Source of the DNA: Marinobacterium lacunae
GTDB lineage: Bacteria > Pseudomonadota > Gammaproteobacteria > Pseudomonadales > Balneatricaceae
NCBI RefSeq assembly: GCF_000705555.1
Contig: NZ_JMQN01000015.1
Coordinates: forward strand, 124,001 to 188,000
Direction: 5' to 3'
Length of the DNA stretch: 64,000 nucleotides
Below are positions 40,367-49,739 of this stretch, in pieces (the first letter of the stretch is position 1; every line of letters begins with the position of its first letter). The notes under the pieces were generated by a model. It saw nothing but the letters and a program-made list of their open reading frames with translations. It did no database searches and was not told where the DNA came from. The position numbers and the translations under genes were made by a program.

Positions 40367-40508
40367 CTTATTGTCCCCTTCGTCCATTGTATGCCGAGCC
40401 AAAAACAGTTCGGCTAATGGTTAGCAAGTTAGTCAAAACTTTTCGATTATCACAGAAAAAAATAGCCGGTAAAGACAAACGTTGTCGTTTTGGTCAAAAA
40501 ACCGAGTT

Positions 40509-41450
40509 TTATCCTGCTGAAGTCAAGGGAAGGTTGAGCCTTTCCCTCAATAGCGAGATAAACAGTTCGCGCGCCTTGTTTGGGCGCGCCGATTTGCGAA
40601 CGATTGCCCCAAGGGGCAGGCCGTAATGATTCTGCTCCGGTTTAAGCGCGCGCAACTCGCCGGGCTGGGTCGAGTTGGCAACGTAGTACTCCGGCAGGAA
40701 GCCGATGTACCGTCCAGAGCGGATAAGCGCCAGGCGGGTCTCGTAATAGTAGGCGGTGGCGCGCAGGTCCATCTGCTCGATCAGGCTTGCGGCGTCCTTG
40801 TGGGGCTTGAGCCCAGCCTGCACGAACGGTTGGCGGTCGATCAGCTCTTCGCTGAGTTCTGCATCCGGACGATCGAACAGCGGATGGCTTTTGTGGCAGT
40901 AGAGTCGGCAGGTGTCGGTGAATAGATGGATATAGTCAAGGCCCTCGATCTGCCGATGAATCGGTACGAAACCCACCTCTGCCTGACCGTTGATAACCAT
41001 CTGCTCGATCTCCGACATGGAGGCGACATCTACGGTGATATACACATCAGGAGCCCGTTCAGCCACGGCATTGATCAGTTCGGGCAGGCAGACGCGGGGG
41101 TCTCCGCTGACGGTGTCGGAAAAGATCAGGCGCAGATCACCGGACAGTGTGGCATTCAGGTTGTTTACCGTGGCTCGGAACTCCTCGACAGAGTCGAACA
41201 GTTTCTGCGCCGATTCGTAAATGATGCGGCCTTCGTCCGTCAGTGCAAAACCGGCTCGGCCGCGGTGGCACAGCTTGAGGTTCAGGCGTGACTCAAGGTT
41301 GGCGATATGGATGCTGATGGTCGAGCGGGTGATATTGAGCTCCGCTTCGGCTGCCGAGAAACCGCCGCACTGTACGACGGTGGTAAACACCCGCAACTGC
41401 TTGATCTCAAAATCGCCAACCTGTCCGAGCCAGTATTTGCGTGTGTTCAT
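40509..41450 (-). CDS. LysR-family transcriptional regulator
   Basis: A 313-residue regulator with an N-terminal winged helix (QLRVFTTVVQCGGFSAAEAELNITRSTISIHIANLESRL) and a C-terminal effector-binding domain. It is divergent from the omega-amino acid aminotransferase gene, with a palindrome in the gap, which suggests it controls that gene. It could also affect the downstream liv operon. The effector is unknown. Confidence 0.9.
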   Translation of the reverse strand: MNTRKYWLGQVGDFEIKQLRVFTTVVQCGGFSAAEAELNITRSTISIHIANLESRLNLKLCHRGRAGFALTDEGRIIYESAQKLFDSVEEFRATVNNLNATLSGDLRLIFSDTVSGDPRVCLPELINAVAERAPDVYITVDVASMSEIEQMVINGQAEVGFVPIHRQIEGLDYIHLFTDTCRLYCHKSHPLFDRPDAELSEELIDRQPFVQAGLKPHKDAASLIEQMDLRATAYYYETRLALIRSGRYIGFLPEYYVANSTQPGELRALKPEQNHYGLPLGAIVRKSARPNKARELFISLLRERLNLPLTSAG

Positions 41451-41492
41451 GGTTGATCGGTTCCTGCACGACGTTTCTTGTGCATGTTAATC

Positions 41493-41507
41493 AATCCGAC
41501 ACGGATT
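41493..41507. promoter_or_regulatory. Palindromic operator between LysR and aminotransferase genes
   Basis: A perfect inverted repeat, AATCCG-ACA-CGGATT, lies 43 bases upstream of the LysR gene start and 145 bases before the aminotransferase. Position and form fit a LysR-type site. Confidence 0.45.
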
Positions 41508-41652
41508 ACCCAAGGCTACTTAAGCAGGAGGCGGCAAAAGTTTGATCAACATAAACCTGGGCTTTTAATCGCCGGCATTTTCCGCCACCGGTTTTCGGAC
41601 CTAGACTGAATCGCATCTGGCTAAACGCGTAATCCAACACGGGTCTGCACAC

Positions 41653-42969
41653 ATGAAGAACTATTCAAGCATGGATCATTTCTGGATGCCGTTCACGGCA
41701 AACAGAGCTTTCAAAGCGGCACCGCGCATTATCGAGCGCGCCGAGGGCATGTGGTTGTACAGCGATGACGGCCGTAAGATTCTCGACGCCACCGGTGGAC
41801 TTTGGTGCGTCAATGCCGGCCATGGCCGTCAGAAGATCGCCGATGCCATCGCCCAGCAGGCGATGAAGCTGGATTACAGCTCGCCGTTCAACCTCGGCCA
41901 CGACATCGGCTTCGAATTCGCCGAGCGCCTGGTGAAATACACGCCGGAAAACCTGAATCGCGTGTTCTTCACCAACTCGGGCTCCGAGGCGGTCGAGAGC
42001 GCACTGAAGATTGCGCTGGCCTACCAGAATGCCCGTGGCAAGAAGGGCAAGTACCGCTTCATCGGTCGTGAGAAGGCCTACCACGGCGTCAACTTCGGCG
42101 GTATCTCCGTTGGTGGTTTGACGTATAACCGCAAAGGCTTCGGGCCGTTGCTGCCGGTCGACCATCTGCCGCATACGCTTGATCTCAAGCGCAATGCATT
42201 CAGCAAGGGGTTGCCGGAGCAGGGCATCGAACGAGCTGACGAGCTGGAGAACCTGCTGCAGTTCCACGATCCGGACAGCATCGCTGCGGTCATCGTTGAG
42301 CCGGTTTCCGGTGCCGGTGGCGTTATCCTGCCGCCGATCGGTTACCTGAAAAAGCTGCGTGAGCTCTGCACCAAGCATGACGTACTGCTGATCTTTGATG
42401 AGGTCATTACCGGCTGGGGCCGCTTGGGTGCTTCGTTTGCGTCTAACCGTTTCGAAGTAGAGCCGGACATGATCACCTCCGCCAAGGGCATCACCAACGG
42501 TACTGTGCCACTGGGTGCGGTGTTCGTGCGCGATGAGATCTGCGACACGGTGATCAACGCCGGAGCCGAAGGGGCTATCGAGTTCTTCCACGGCTACACC
42601 TATTCAGCGCACCCGATCGCCTGTGCTGCGGGCCTTGCGACCATGGATATCTATGACGAAGAGGGGCTGCTGGAGCGCGCAAGCGGCGAAATCGGTGACT
42701 ACTGGCAGTCCTCGCTGCACTCCCTTAACGGCGAGCCGGGCATTGTCGATGTGCGTAACTATGGCCTGATCGGTGCGGTGCAGTTTGCAGCGCCGGATGG
42801 CTCGCTGGTGGGCTCGAAGATCATGCAGCGTTGCTACGAGAAGGGGATGTCCGTGCGTGCGGTCGGTGACATCATCGCCTTCTCACCGCCACTGACCATC
42901 GAGAAAGCGCATATTGATCAGATCGTCGAGACCCTCTCGTCCATCGCGCGCGAGATGTTCGCCCGCTAA
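41653..42969 (+). CDS. Omega-amino acid:pyruvate aminotransferase
   Basis: A 438-residue class III PLP-dependent transaminase. The PLP Lys is in SAKGITNGTVPLGAV, the cofactor Asp in LLIFDEVITGWGRLG, and the active-site segment is FTNSGSEAVESALKIALA. Overall it resembles beta-alanine:pyruvate aminotransferase (BauA/OapT), including the HWMPFTANR-type start (here FWMPFTANR). Substrates may be beta-alanine or another omega-amino acid such as 5-aminovalerate. The latter would supply glutarate semialdehyde to the downstream island, but this is inference. A terminator follows. Confidence 0.88.
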   Translation: MKNYSSMDHFWMPFTANRAFKAAPRIIERAEGMWLYSDDGRKILDATGGLWCVNAGHGRQKIADAIAQQAMKLDYSSPFNLGHDIGFEFAERLVKYTPENLNRVFFTNSGSEAVESALKIALAYQNARGKKGKYRFIGREKAYHGVNFGGISVGGLTYNRKGFGPLLPVDHLPHTLDLKRNAFSKGLPEQGIERADELENLLQFHDPDSIAAVIVEPVSGAGGVILPPIGYLKKLRELCTKHDVLLIFDEVITGWGRLGASFASNRFEVEPDMITSAKGITNGTVPLGAVFVRDEICDTVINAGAEGAIEFFHGYTYSAHPIACAAGLATMDIYDEEGLLERASGEIGDYWQSSLHSLNGEPGIVDVRNYGLIGAVQFAAPDGSLVGSKIMQRCYEKGMSVRAVGDIIAFSPPLTIEKAHIDQIVETLSSIAREMFAR

Positions 42970-43021
42970 CGGCTGCTACACGCATCTCATCACCCCGGTA
43001 CGATTGATCGTCGTGCTTTCC

Positions 43022-43050
43022 GGGCCGCCCCATAAAGGCGGCCCTTTTTT
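43022..43050 (+). terminator. Terminator after the aminotransferase
   Basis: GGGCCGCC/GGCGGCCC with a seven-base loop is followed by six T. Confidence 0.92.
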
Positions 43051-43155
43051 ATCTGACCGTCATCAAGGCATCCGCTGGCATCGATGGTGCCTGACCGGGT
43101 TATTGTCTATGGTTGGTGCAGGTGCCCGATTCCCGGACTGAGGCCAGACGAGTCA

Positions 43156-44445
43156 ATGAATCCCGATACGTCGTTACACGTCGATTTGAGGCAGATGATT
43201 CTCGCCATCGAGACCGCCGTGTCGCTGGTGGGGATGAACGATACCAATCACGGCAAACGTGTAGCCTTTATTGCCAGTCAGCTCGGACATCAGCTGGGAT
43301 GGGGTGAAGAGGATCTGGAGTATCTGTTTGAACTGGGTCTGCTGCATGACTGCGGTGTCTCGACCGAGCAGATGCACGCAGGGCTTGTAAACCATTTCGA
43401 TTGGGAAGAAGCGGATCTTCACTGCCAGATCGGCTATCGGCTGCTGAGCAGCTTCCAGCCGCTGTCCCGATACGCGGTGCCGGTGCTGCATCACCATACG
43501 CGGTGGGATGAATACCCCAAGGAGGGTGTCGGAGCGCGCGAGACGCGTATGGCCAACCTGATCTTTCTGGCCGATCGTATCGATGTGGTTGCGGCGCCCC
43601 ATTACGGCGTCGATATCCTGCTGGCCCGTGAGGGGGTGCTGGCGACGATTGAGCAATACACCGGACACTACTTCGCACCCGAGTTTATTGAGGCCTTTCG
43701 ACGCCTCCAGCGCTTTGAAGCGTTCTGGATCGCACTCGAAGATCGACATGTCACCCGCTACACCTGGGATATGGGCGCCAGGGCTCGACGGGAGACGCTG
43801 TCGCTGGAGCAGCTCAAGCAGCTCTCATTGATTCTGGCCTACATCGTTGACCAGAAAAGTCCCTTTACCGCAGAGCACTCGTTGCGTGTGGCGGATCTGT
43901 CCCGTTATCTGGCGACGACACTGAATCTATCCCCCGTACAGTGCGACAAGATCGAGATTGCGGCGCTACTGCATGATCTGGGCAAGCTGCACACCCCGGA
44001 CCAGGTGCTGGAAAAGCCCGGGCCGCTCAGCGATATAGAGCGTGCAATCATGAATCAGCACAGTTTCGAGACCTATGAAATCTTGCGCCATATCGAGGGG
44101 CTCGGTGATGTAGCGCGTTGGGCCGCCTTTCATCATGAGGGTGTTAACGGAGGCGGCTACCCCTTCCACCCCAGTGAGCGGGATCTGAGTATCGAGGCCC
44201 GTATTGTGGCGGTGGCGGATATATTCCAGGCCCTGGTGCAGGCCCGTCCCTATCGCCCGGGCATGACGCTCTCCGAAGTGCTGGACCTGCTCGATGCCAA
44301 GGTGACGGCCGGTCAGCTCGATGCCCGGGTGGTCTCGATAGCCAAGCGTCATGCCTGCGAGTGTTTCGAAATTGCCAAGGGAAACGATGCCCAGTACAAC
44401 CATCCCTATACCGATTTTTCCTCGCCAGAGCCGGTCAGCCAATAA
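43156..44445 (+). CDS. Tandem HD / HD-GYP phosphodiesterase
   Basis: About 429 residues with two HD-type domains. The C-terminal one is a canonical HD-GYP (HDLGKLHTP, then HHEGVNGGGYP), the class that hydrolyses c-di-GMP. The N-terminal one keeps LLHDCG and a HHHTRWDEYP segment that looks like a decayed GYP motif. An HD domain fused to HD-GYP is also the layout of Vibrio cGAMP phosphodiesterase V-cGAP1, so 3',3'-cGAMP is an alternative substrate. The start at 43156 (MNPDTSLHVD) is preferred to a longer frame from 43084. The end overlaps the GntR gene by 11 bases. Confidence 0.85.
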   Translation: MNPDTSLHVDLRQMILAIETAVSLVGMNDTNHGKRVAFIASQLGHQLGWGEEDLEYLFELGLLHDCGVSTEQMHAGLVNHFDWEEADLHCQIGYRLLSSFQPLSRYAVPVLHHHTRWDEYPKEGVGARETRMANLIFLADRIDVVAAPHYGVDILLAREGVLATIEQYTGHYFAPEFIEAFRRLQRFEAFWIALEDRHVTRYTWDMGARARRETLSLEQLKQLSLILAYIVDQKSPFTAEHSLRVADLSRYLATTLNLSPVQCDKIEIAALLHDLGKLHTPDQVLEKPGPLSDIERAIMNQHSFETYEILRHIEGLGDVARWAAFHHEGVNGGGYPFHPSERDLSIEARIVAVADIFQALVQARPYRPGMTLSEVLDLLDAKVTAGQLDARVVSIAKRHACECFEIAKGNDAQYNHPYTDFSSPEPVSQ

Positions 44446-45127
44446 GCCCGCGGCTGGCCAGTATCTCGGTGATGATCGGGATCGGGTTCATCATGTGTTC
44501 AAACATAATGTGACGCGCTTGGACGCTGTCGCGCGAAAGCAAAATCTCCAGCAGTTCCTGATGTTCTCTGCGCTTGGTTTCCAGCGCCTCGGCGGAAAAC
44601 ACCGTCTGCCTCAACCATAGCTGCCGGTAACGCTCGGCCTGATCGAGCATGGTCATGCGCAGCTCCATCAGCTTGGCGGATCCGCAGCCGCTGGCGATGG
44701 CGCGGTGGAAAGCCTTGTGTCGGCTGTCCCACAGACCCAGCATCTCGTCGGCGTTATGCACCTCGGTCACTTTGGAGAGCGTATGGGCACTGGCGACGAT
44801 GCCGGCCTCCCAGTTCTCGTCGCCGTTCTGGACGGCGAGCTCGGTGATCAGCGCTTCAAGCTGTGCCCGCGCGAAGTAGATATCCTTCAGTTCCGCCAGT
44901 GACATGGGCGCCACACGAAAACCCTTTTGACTCTCCGCCGTGACCAGACGGTCCGCCACCAGACGTGACAACGCCTCCCGCATGGGGCCTGCGCCAATTT
45001 CATAGCGCTCGCGCAGGGCGCTCATTAGCAGTTTATCGCCGGGTTTGAAGATCCCTTCGGTCAGATCCCGCTTGAGCAATCCGTAGGCGACATCCGCCAG
45101 ATTGCTTTTCTCGTCGTTGCCGCTCAT
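44435..45127 (-). CDS. glaR: GntR/FCD regulator, GlaR (CsiR)-like
   Basis: A 230-residue GntR-family repressor with an N-terminal winged helix (YEIGAGPMREALSRLVADRLVTAESQKGFRVAPM) and an FCD effector domain with the expected His and Asp metal ligands (RHKAFHRAI). It is divergent from glaH with 180 AT-rich bases between. The same placement is held by CsiR/GlaR in E. coli, which represses the glutarate operon and is relieved by glutarate. Assignment is by context and family. Confidence 0.82.
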   Translation of the reverse strand: MSGNDEKSNLADVAYGLLKRDLTEGIFKPGDKLLMSALRERYEIGAGPMREALSRLVADRLVTAESQKGFRVAPMSLAELKDIYFARAQLEALITELAVQNGDENWEAGIVASAHTLSKVTEVHNADEMLGLWDSRHKAFHRAIASGCGSAKLMELRMTMLDQAERYRQLWLRQTVFSAEALETKRREHQELLEILLSRDSVQARHIMFEHMMNPIPIITEILASRGLIG

Positions 45128-45202
45128 CCACTCGCTGCCTTGCTTTGCACGGAGTCGCGATTATAGCGGCAGGGGGAATATCGTCGCAAAAGAGAAGTTT
45201 TG

Positions 45203-45231
45203 TTGACGTTATTTAAAAATGTAGATATTTT
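45203..45231 (+). promoter_or_regulatory. glaH promoter
   Basis: TTGACG-N17-TATTTT lies in the AT-rich divergent region about 75 bases upstream of glaH. Confidence 0.55.
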
Positions 45232-45261
45232 TATTAAACGTAAATATTAAGCAAATATCTA
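45222..45261. promoter_or_regulatory. Inverted repeat, candidate GlaR operator
   Basis: TAGATATTT and AAATATCTA form a perfect 9-bp inverted repeat separated by 22 bases. The left arm overlaps the -10 box, so binding would block transcription. Confidence 0.45.
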
Positions 45262-45307
45262 GATAGTAGCCCATAACGACAGCAACCCAACTTCAAGAGG
45301 TAGAGCA

Positions 45308-46270
45308 ATGTCCCTCGTAGCCGAAAAGATCGAAACCGCCGATAGCTGTGGCTTTAGCCTTTCGCCCTCCGCCATCAACCCACGTTTGCTGGAGCTGCGT
45401 TTCGAGCGCGAGGTGGTATCGGCATTCCTCAACGCCATTGCCGAATGGCCTGTGCAGGCGCTGGAGTACAAGTCGATGCTGCGTTTCCGCGTCGGCAAGG
45501 TTCTGGATGATCTGTGCGGCAACAAACTTCAGTCGCTGCTGGTGAGTACGCTGGTGGACCGTAATACCGGTGCGTTGCTGATCACGCCGGAAGGACTGGA
45601 CAGCGTTGATCAGGCCGAGGATATGGTGCGCTTCACCACGGCAGTGGCACATCTGTTTGGCCGCTCCAACTTCGATGCGATGAGTGGCCAGTACTATGCC
45701 CGCTTCGTGGTGCAGAACGACGACAACTCCGATAGCTATCTGCGTCAGGCCCACCGTGTGATGGAGTTGCACAATGACGGTACCTTTGTCGAGCAGGACA
45801 CCGATTACGTGCTGATGCTCAAGATCGACGAGCAGAACATGGTCGGCGGAAACTCGTTGCTGCTGCACCTGGACGACTGGGAAGATCTCGAGCGTTTCAG
45901 CCGTGATCCTATTGCCTATCGCGAGATGCGCTGGGCGGCGCCGCCGAGCAAAAACACCCGTCAGGATGTATTTCACTCGGTTTTCGATATCGATCGCAGC
46001 GGCAAGCCAATCATGTCCTACATCGACCAGTTCGTGCAGCCCAAGGACGACGAAGAGGGTAACTGGCTTACAGACCTGTCCGAGTCACTTGAGGGCAGCA
46101 AGGCGATTCTGTCGGTGCCGGTGCCGGTGGGCAGCTTCCTGCTGATCAATAACCACTTCTGGTTACATGGTCGTGACAAATTTACCGCGCACCCGGGACT
46201 GCGCCGTGAGCTGATGCGTCAGCGTGGCTACTTCACCCGCGCGAAGACTCTGCGCAACCCGAAACAGTAA
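45308..46270 (+). CDS. glaH: Glutarate 2-hydroxylase GlaH (CsiD)
   Basis: Fe(II)/2-oxoglutarate-dependent oxygenase converting glutarate to L-2-hydroxyglutarate with release of succinate and CO2. The 320-residue protein matches CsiD: the HxD iron ligands are H155 and D157 in ELHNDGTF, the distal His is in [12 protein letters not shown], and the 2OG-binding Arg is in [13 protein letters not shown]. It is the first gene after the divergent GntR regulator and is followed by a hairpin before lhgO. Confidence 0.95.
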   Translation: MSLVAEKIETADSCGFSLSPSAINPRLLELRFEREVVSAFLNAIAEWPVQALEYKSMLRFRVGKVLDDLCGNKLQSLLVSTLVDRNTGALLITPEGLDSVDQAEDMVRFTTAVAHLFGRSNFDAMSGQYYARFVVQNDDNSDSYLRQAHRVMELHNDGTFVEQDTDYVLMLKIDEQNMVGGNSLLLHLDDWEDLERFSRDPIAYREMRWAAPPSKNTRQDVFHSVFDIDRSGKPIMSYIDQFVQPKDDEEGNWLTDLSESLEGSKAILSVPVPVGSFLLINNHFWLHGRDKFTAHPGLRRELMRQRGYFTRAKTLRNPKQ

Positions 46271-46312
46271 GTTGGCGGGTCACACTTGCGCCAAACTCAG
46301 GATATCATCAGA

Positions 46313-46342
46313 AACCACCGGCCATTAAGCCGGTGGTTTTTT
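46313..46342 (+). terminator. Terminator between glaH and lhgO
   Basis: The perfect 10-bp stem AACCACCGGC/GCCGGTGGTT has a six-base loop and a run of T. It is only 20 bases before lhgO, so lhgO is transcribed by readthrough or from its own promoter. Confidence 0.85.
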
Positions 46343-46361
46343 CTGTCACACAGAGGTCAGA

Positions 46362-47561
46362 ATGTACGATTTTCTCATTATCGGCGGCGGTATCGTCGGC
46401 ATGTCCACCGCCATGCAGCTTTTGGGGCGTTTCCCGGATAAAAAGGTCGTGGTGCTCGAGAAGGAGTCTGGGCCTGCCCATCATCAGACCGGGCACAACT
46501 CCGGTGTCATTCATGCCGGTGTCTATTACACCCCGGGCAGCCTGAAGGCGAAGTTCTGCCTGGAAGGTAACCGCAATACCAAAGAGTTCTGCCAGGAAAA
46601 CGGCATCCGTTACGACGAGTGCGGTAAGCTGTTGGTGGCCACCAACGCGTTGGAGATGGAGCGCATGAAAGCGCTTTGGGAGCGTACCGAAGCCAATGGT
46701 CTGGAGCGCTACTGGCTGTCGGCCGACGAGCTGCGCGAGCGCGAACCTAATATCACCGGTATTGGCGGCATCTTTGTCCCCTCCAGTGGCATCGTCAACT
46801 ACAAAGAGGTGACCGAGGCGATGGCCCGACGTTTTGTCGAGGCCGGCGGCGAGGTGCGGTACTCGACAGAAGTCACGGCGTTGTACGAGAGTGCCAGCGA
46901 GGTGAGGGCACACACCAGCAGCGGTGAAGTCGAAGCCCGCTATCTGATCTCCTGCTCAGGGCTAATGGCCGACAGGGTGGTGAGCATGCTGGGGCTTGAG
47001 CCGGAGTTCCGGATCTGTCCTTTCCGGGGTGAGTATTATCTGTTGCCTGCCGAGCACAACCAGATCGTGAATCACCTGATCTACCCGATTCCCGATCCCT
47101 CAATGCCGTTCCTCGGCGTACATCTGACGCGGATGATCGATGGCACCGTGACTGTGGGGCCTAATGCGGTACTGGCCTGGAAGCGTGAAGGCTATAACAA
47201 GACCGATATCTCGCTCAAAGACAGCATCGAGACATTGGCGTACCCCGGTATTCGCAAGGTTTTGCAGAAGAACCTGAAGCCCGGACTGATCGAGCTGAAA
47301 AACTCGCTGTTCAAGGGCGGCTATCTTAAAGAGGTGCAGAAATACTGTCCGAGTCTGACTAAGGCGGACCTGACACCCTATCCGGCCGGCGTGCGTGCTC
47401 AAGCGGTATCCCGCGATGGCAAACTGGTGGATGACTTCCTGTTTGTGAAGACCGCGCGCACTATCAATGTCTGCAACGCGCCTTCGCCGGCGGCCACATC
47501 GGCATTGCCGATTGGGCGCTATATCATCGCCGAGGCCAGTGCCCAGTTCGATCTGGCCTGA
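46362..47561 (+). CDS. lhgO: L-2-hydroxyglutarate dehydrogenase LhgO
   Basis: FAD-dependent enzyme oxidising L-2-hydroxyglutarate to 2-oxoglutarate and passing electrons to quinone. The N-terminal dinucleotide motif is IIGGGIVGMSTAMQLL; further conserved parts are HHQTGHNSGVIHAGVYY and CPFRGEYYLL. The 399-residue length equals the family. It regenerates the 2-oxoglutarate consumed by GlaH, so the two steps form a cycle that burns glutarate. Confidence 0.95.
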   Translation: MYDFLIIGGGIVGMSTAMQLLGRFPDKKVVVLEKESGPAHHQTGHNSGVIHAGVYYTPGSLKAKFCLEGNRNTKEFCQENGIRYDECGKLLVATNALEMERMKALWERTEANGLERYWLSADELREREPNITGIGGIFVPSSGIVNYKEVTEAMARRFVEAGGEVRYSTEVTALYESASEVRAHTSSGEVEARYLISCSGLMADRVVSMLGLEPEFRICPFRGEYYLLPAEHNQIVNHLIYPIPDPSMPFLGVHLTRMIDGTVTVGPNAVLAWKREGYNKTDISLKDSIETLAYPGIRKVLQKNLKPGLIELKNSLFKGGYLKEVQKYCPSLTKADLTPYPAGVRAQAVSRDGKLVDDFLFVKTARTINVCNAPSPAATSALPIGRYIIAEASAQFDLA

Positions 47562-47736
47562 GATCGCCTGTGACCTCTTGCAAGCGTCTATAGTTTGAGG
47601 TGGATGAAACTTAACGTTTACAGGCGGTCAACCGAACCGGCAGATAGCGGTGCTAGACTGCCGGTCACTCGCAGCCATTTGGGCTGCCCAACGCGACCCG
47701 TTCGGGACAATCGAATCAACCCGCTGAGAGAAGAGT

Positions 47737-49182
47737 ATGCAGAGCACCATTATCCGTACCCAGGCTTATGTTGATGGCCAGTGGGTCAGCGCGGCCTCCG
47801 GCAAGACGCTGTCAGTTACCAATCCTGCTACCGGCGAGCATCTGGCCGATGTGCCGGATATGAGCGCCGAAGAGGCAAGCGCGGCGGTCGAGGCGGCGGA
47901 TCGTGCCTTTATCGGCTGGAAGAAAACCACGGCTAAGTCGCGTGCCCAGCTGCTTAAGCGCTGGTATGAGCTGATCTTGGACAATCAGGAAGCCCTCGCT
48001 CAGCTGCTGACTGCCGAGCAGGGCAAACCGCTGGCGGAAGCCCGTGGCGAAGTGGCCTATGGCGCCTCATTTGTTGAATGGTTCGGTGAAGAGGCCAAGC
48101 GCGCCTATGGCGAGCACATCCCGTCGCCGTCCCCGACCTCGCGTTTGGTGACCATCCGCCAGCCGGTGGGTGTCGTGGCCGCGATCACGCCTTGGAACTT
48201 CCCGGTGGCGATGATTACCCGCAAGATCTCACCGGCACTGGCGGCGGGCTGCACCGTGGTGCTAAAGCCAGCAGAAGATACGCCTCTGTGCGCGCTGGCG
48301 CTGGCCGCACTGGCTGAAGAAGCAGGCTTCCCGGCAGGTGTCATCAATATCGTGACCACGGCCAACCCGGTGGCGGTGGGTGACACGCTTACCTCGCATC
48401 CGCTGGTACGCAAGGTTTCGTTCACCGGCTCTACTCCGGTCGGCAAGCACATCCTGCATCAGGCGGCCGACACGGTTAAGAAGGTATCGCTGGAACTTGG
48501 CGGTAACGCGCCGTTTATCATCTTTGACGATGCCGATCTGGATGCGGCGATCAAGGGCCTGCTGATCTCCAAATACCGTAATGCCGGTCAGACCTGTGTC
48601 TGCACCAACCGTGTTTACGTCCAGCGCAGTGTGATGGACGCCTTTATTGGCAAGTTCAAAGCGGCGGTAGCCGGGCTGAAAGTCGGTGCCGGTGATCAGG
48701 AAGGAACCGAAGTGGGTCCGTTGATCAACCGCAAGGCGATCGATCGCGTCGATCAGGTGGTCAAGGACGCGGTCGGCGAGGGTGCCGAACTGCTGCTCGG
48801 TGGTCAGCGTTCCGATCAGGGTGAACTGTTCTATCAGCCGACGCTGCTTGGCGGTGTCAGCGAAACGATGGCGATTGCCAACCAGGAGTTGTTCGGCCCG
48901 ATCTCGACCATCTTCGTCTTTGATGAAGAGGAAGAGGTGATCGAGCGCGCCAATAACACTCCGTTCGGTCTGGCCGCTTATTTCTACTCCCGTGACATCG
49001 GCCGTTGCTGGCGTGTGGCCGAGGGGCTGGAATACGGTATGGTCGGCATCAACGAGGGGATCATCTCCAATGAGGTCGCCCCGTTCGGTGGTGTGAAAGA
49101 ATCCGGCACCGGCCGCGAAGGTTCCAAGCACGGTATCGACGACTACCTGGAGATCAAGTATCTCTGCATGGGCGGTATCTGA
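47737..49182 (+). CDS. gabD: Succinate/glutarate semialdehyde dehydrogenase GabD
   Basis: NAD(P)-dependent aldehyde dehydrogenase, 481 residues. The catalytic Cys is in NAGQTCVCTNR, the general base Glu in LELGGNAPFIIFDDADLDAA and the cofactor site is FTGSTPVGKHIL. It matches GabD/DavD. In this setting it most likely oxidises glutarate semialdehyde to glutarate (DavD role) as well as, or rather than, succinate semialdehyde. It follows lhgO after 175 bases, so a separate promoter is possible. No gabT or gabP follows. Confidence 0.93.
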   Translation: MQSTIIRTQAYVDGQWVSAASGKTLSVTNPATGEHLADVPDMSAEEASAAVEAADRAFIGWKKTTAKSRAQLLKRWYELILDNQEALAQLLTAEQGKPLAEARGEVAYGASFVEWFGEEAKRAYGEHIPSPSPTSRLVTIRQPVGVVAAITPWNFPVAMITRKISPALAAGCTVVLKPAEDTPLCALALAALAEEAGFPAGVINIVTTANPVAVGDTLTSHPLVRKVSFTGSTPVGKHILHQAADTVKKVSLELGGNAPFIIFDDADLDAAIKGLLISKYRNAGQTCVCTNRVYVQRSVMDAFIGKFKAAVAGLKVGAGDQEGTEVGPLINRKAIDRVDQVVKDAVGEGAELLLGGQRSDQGELFYQPTLLGGVSETMAIANQELFGPISTIFVFDEEEEVIERANNTPFGLAAYFYSRDIGRCWRVAEGLEYGMVGINEGIISNEVAPFGGVKESGTGREGSKHGIDDYLEIKYLCMGGI

Positions 49183-49739
49183 TTCTGCTCTCTGGCTGTC
49201 GCTGCCCCTTTCAAGGGTGGCGGCAGTGACCTCCCTGCACGCCTTTAGCCTCCCTTTCTAAGTGATTTGTTCTGTCTTTTTGTGAAATCTTCAAAAATAT
49301 TTTTCATATGACTTTTTGTAAGCAATAAAAAACAGCTGTTCAGCCCGCGGAATATTTTGTGCTATTTTGGTGCGCCGAGATTGATCCAAGACGCCGATGG
49401 CCGGTTCTCGACCCTTTTTGTATGCGGATGTCGGCGGTTGCCGTCAGCGTAAGTCCCTTCCTATACCGGTTTCAGCCGGTTCCGATGATCCCGTTTGCTG
49501 TGTGCCGAATTAGTGCGTTTTTCGGATAAGAGAGTCCGGATTGATGCACGCAAAATACCCCTCTGGGGATATTGATTTAGTTTGATAGCCCTCAAAGTGA
49601 ACGTAAGGCGTACAGCGTTTAACCACTTGTGCCCCTTTGCGATAGTCGCATCACCGGCTGTAGCGGAAAAAACTGCTCCGCTGCCAAAAACCAAACAAAT
49701 TAGCCGGCCAGATAACTATGCGAGGGGAGACAAGACAAT
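49183..49739. other. Regulatory region between gabD and dctP
   Basis: 557 bases without a convincing gene. About 49,260-49,370 is strongly AT-rich and holds the 12-bp palindrome AAAAATATTTTT (49293-49304) and AACAGCTGTT (49331-49340). These are probable promoter and operator elements for the TRAP operon. Neither box pattern is clear enough to place the start of transcription. The remainder shows nothing distinctive. Confidence 0.4.

Noticed and set aside
49461-49694. 77-residue minus-strand frame between gabD and dctP
   Set aside because: No ribosome-binding site, no family, and located in a probable regulatory region.
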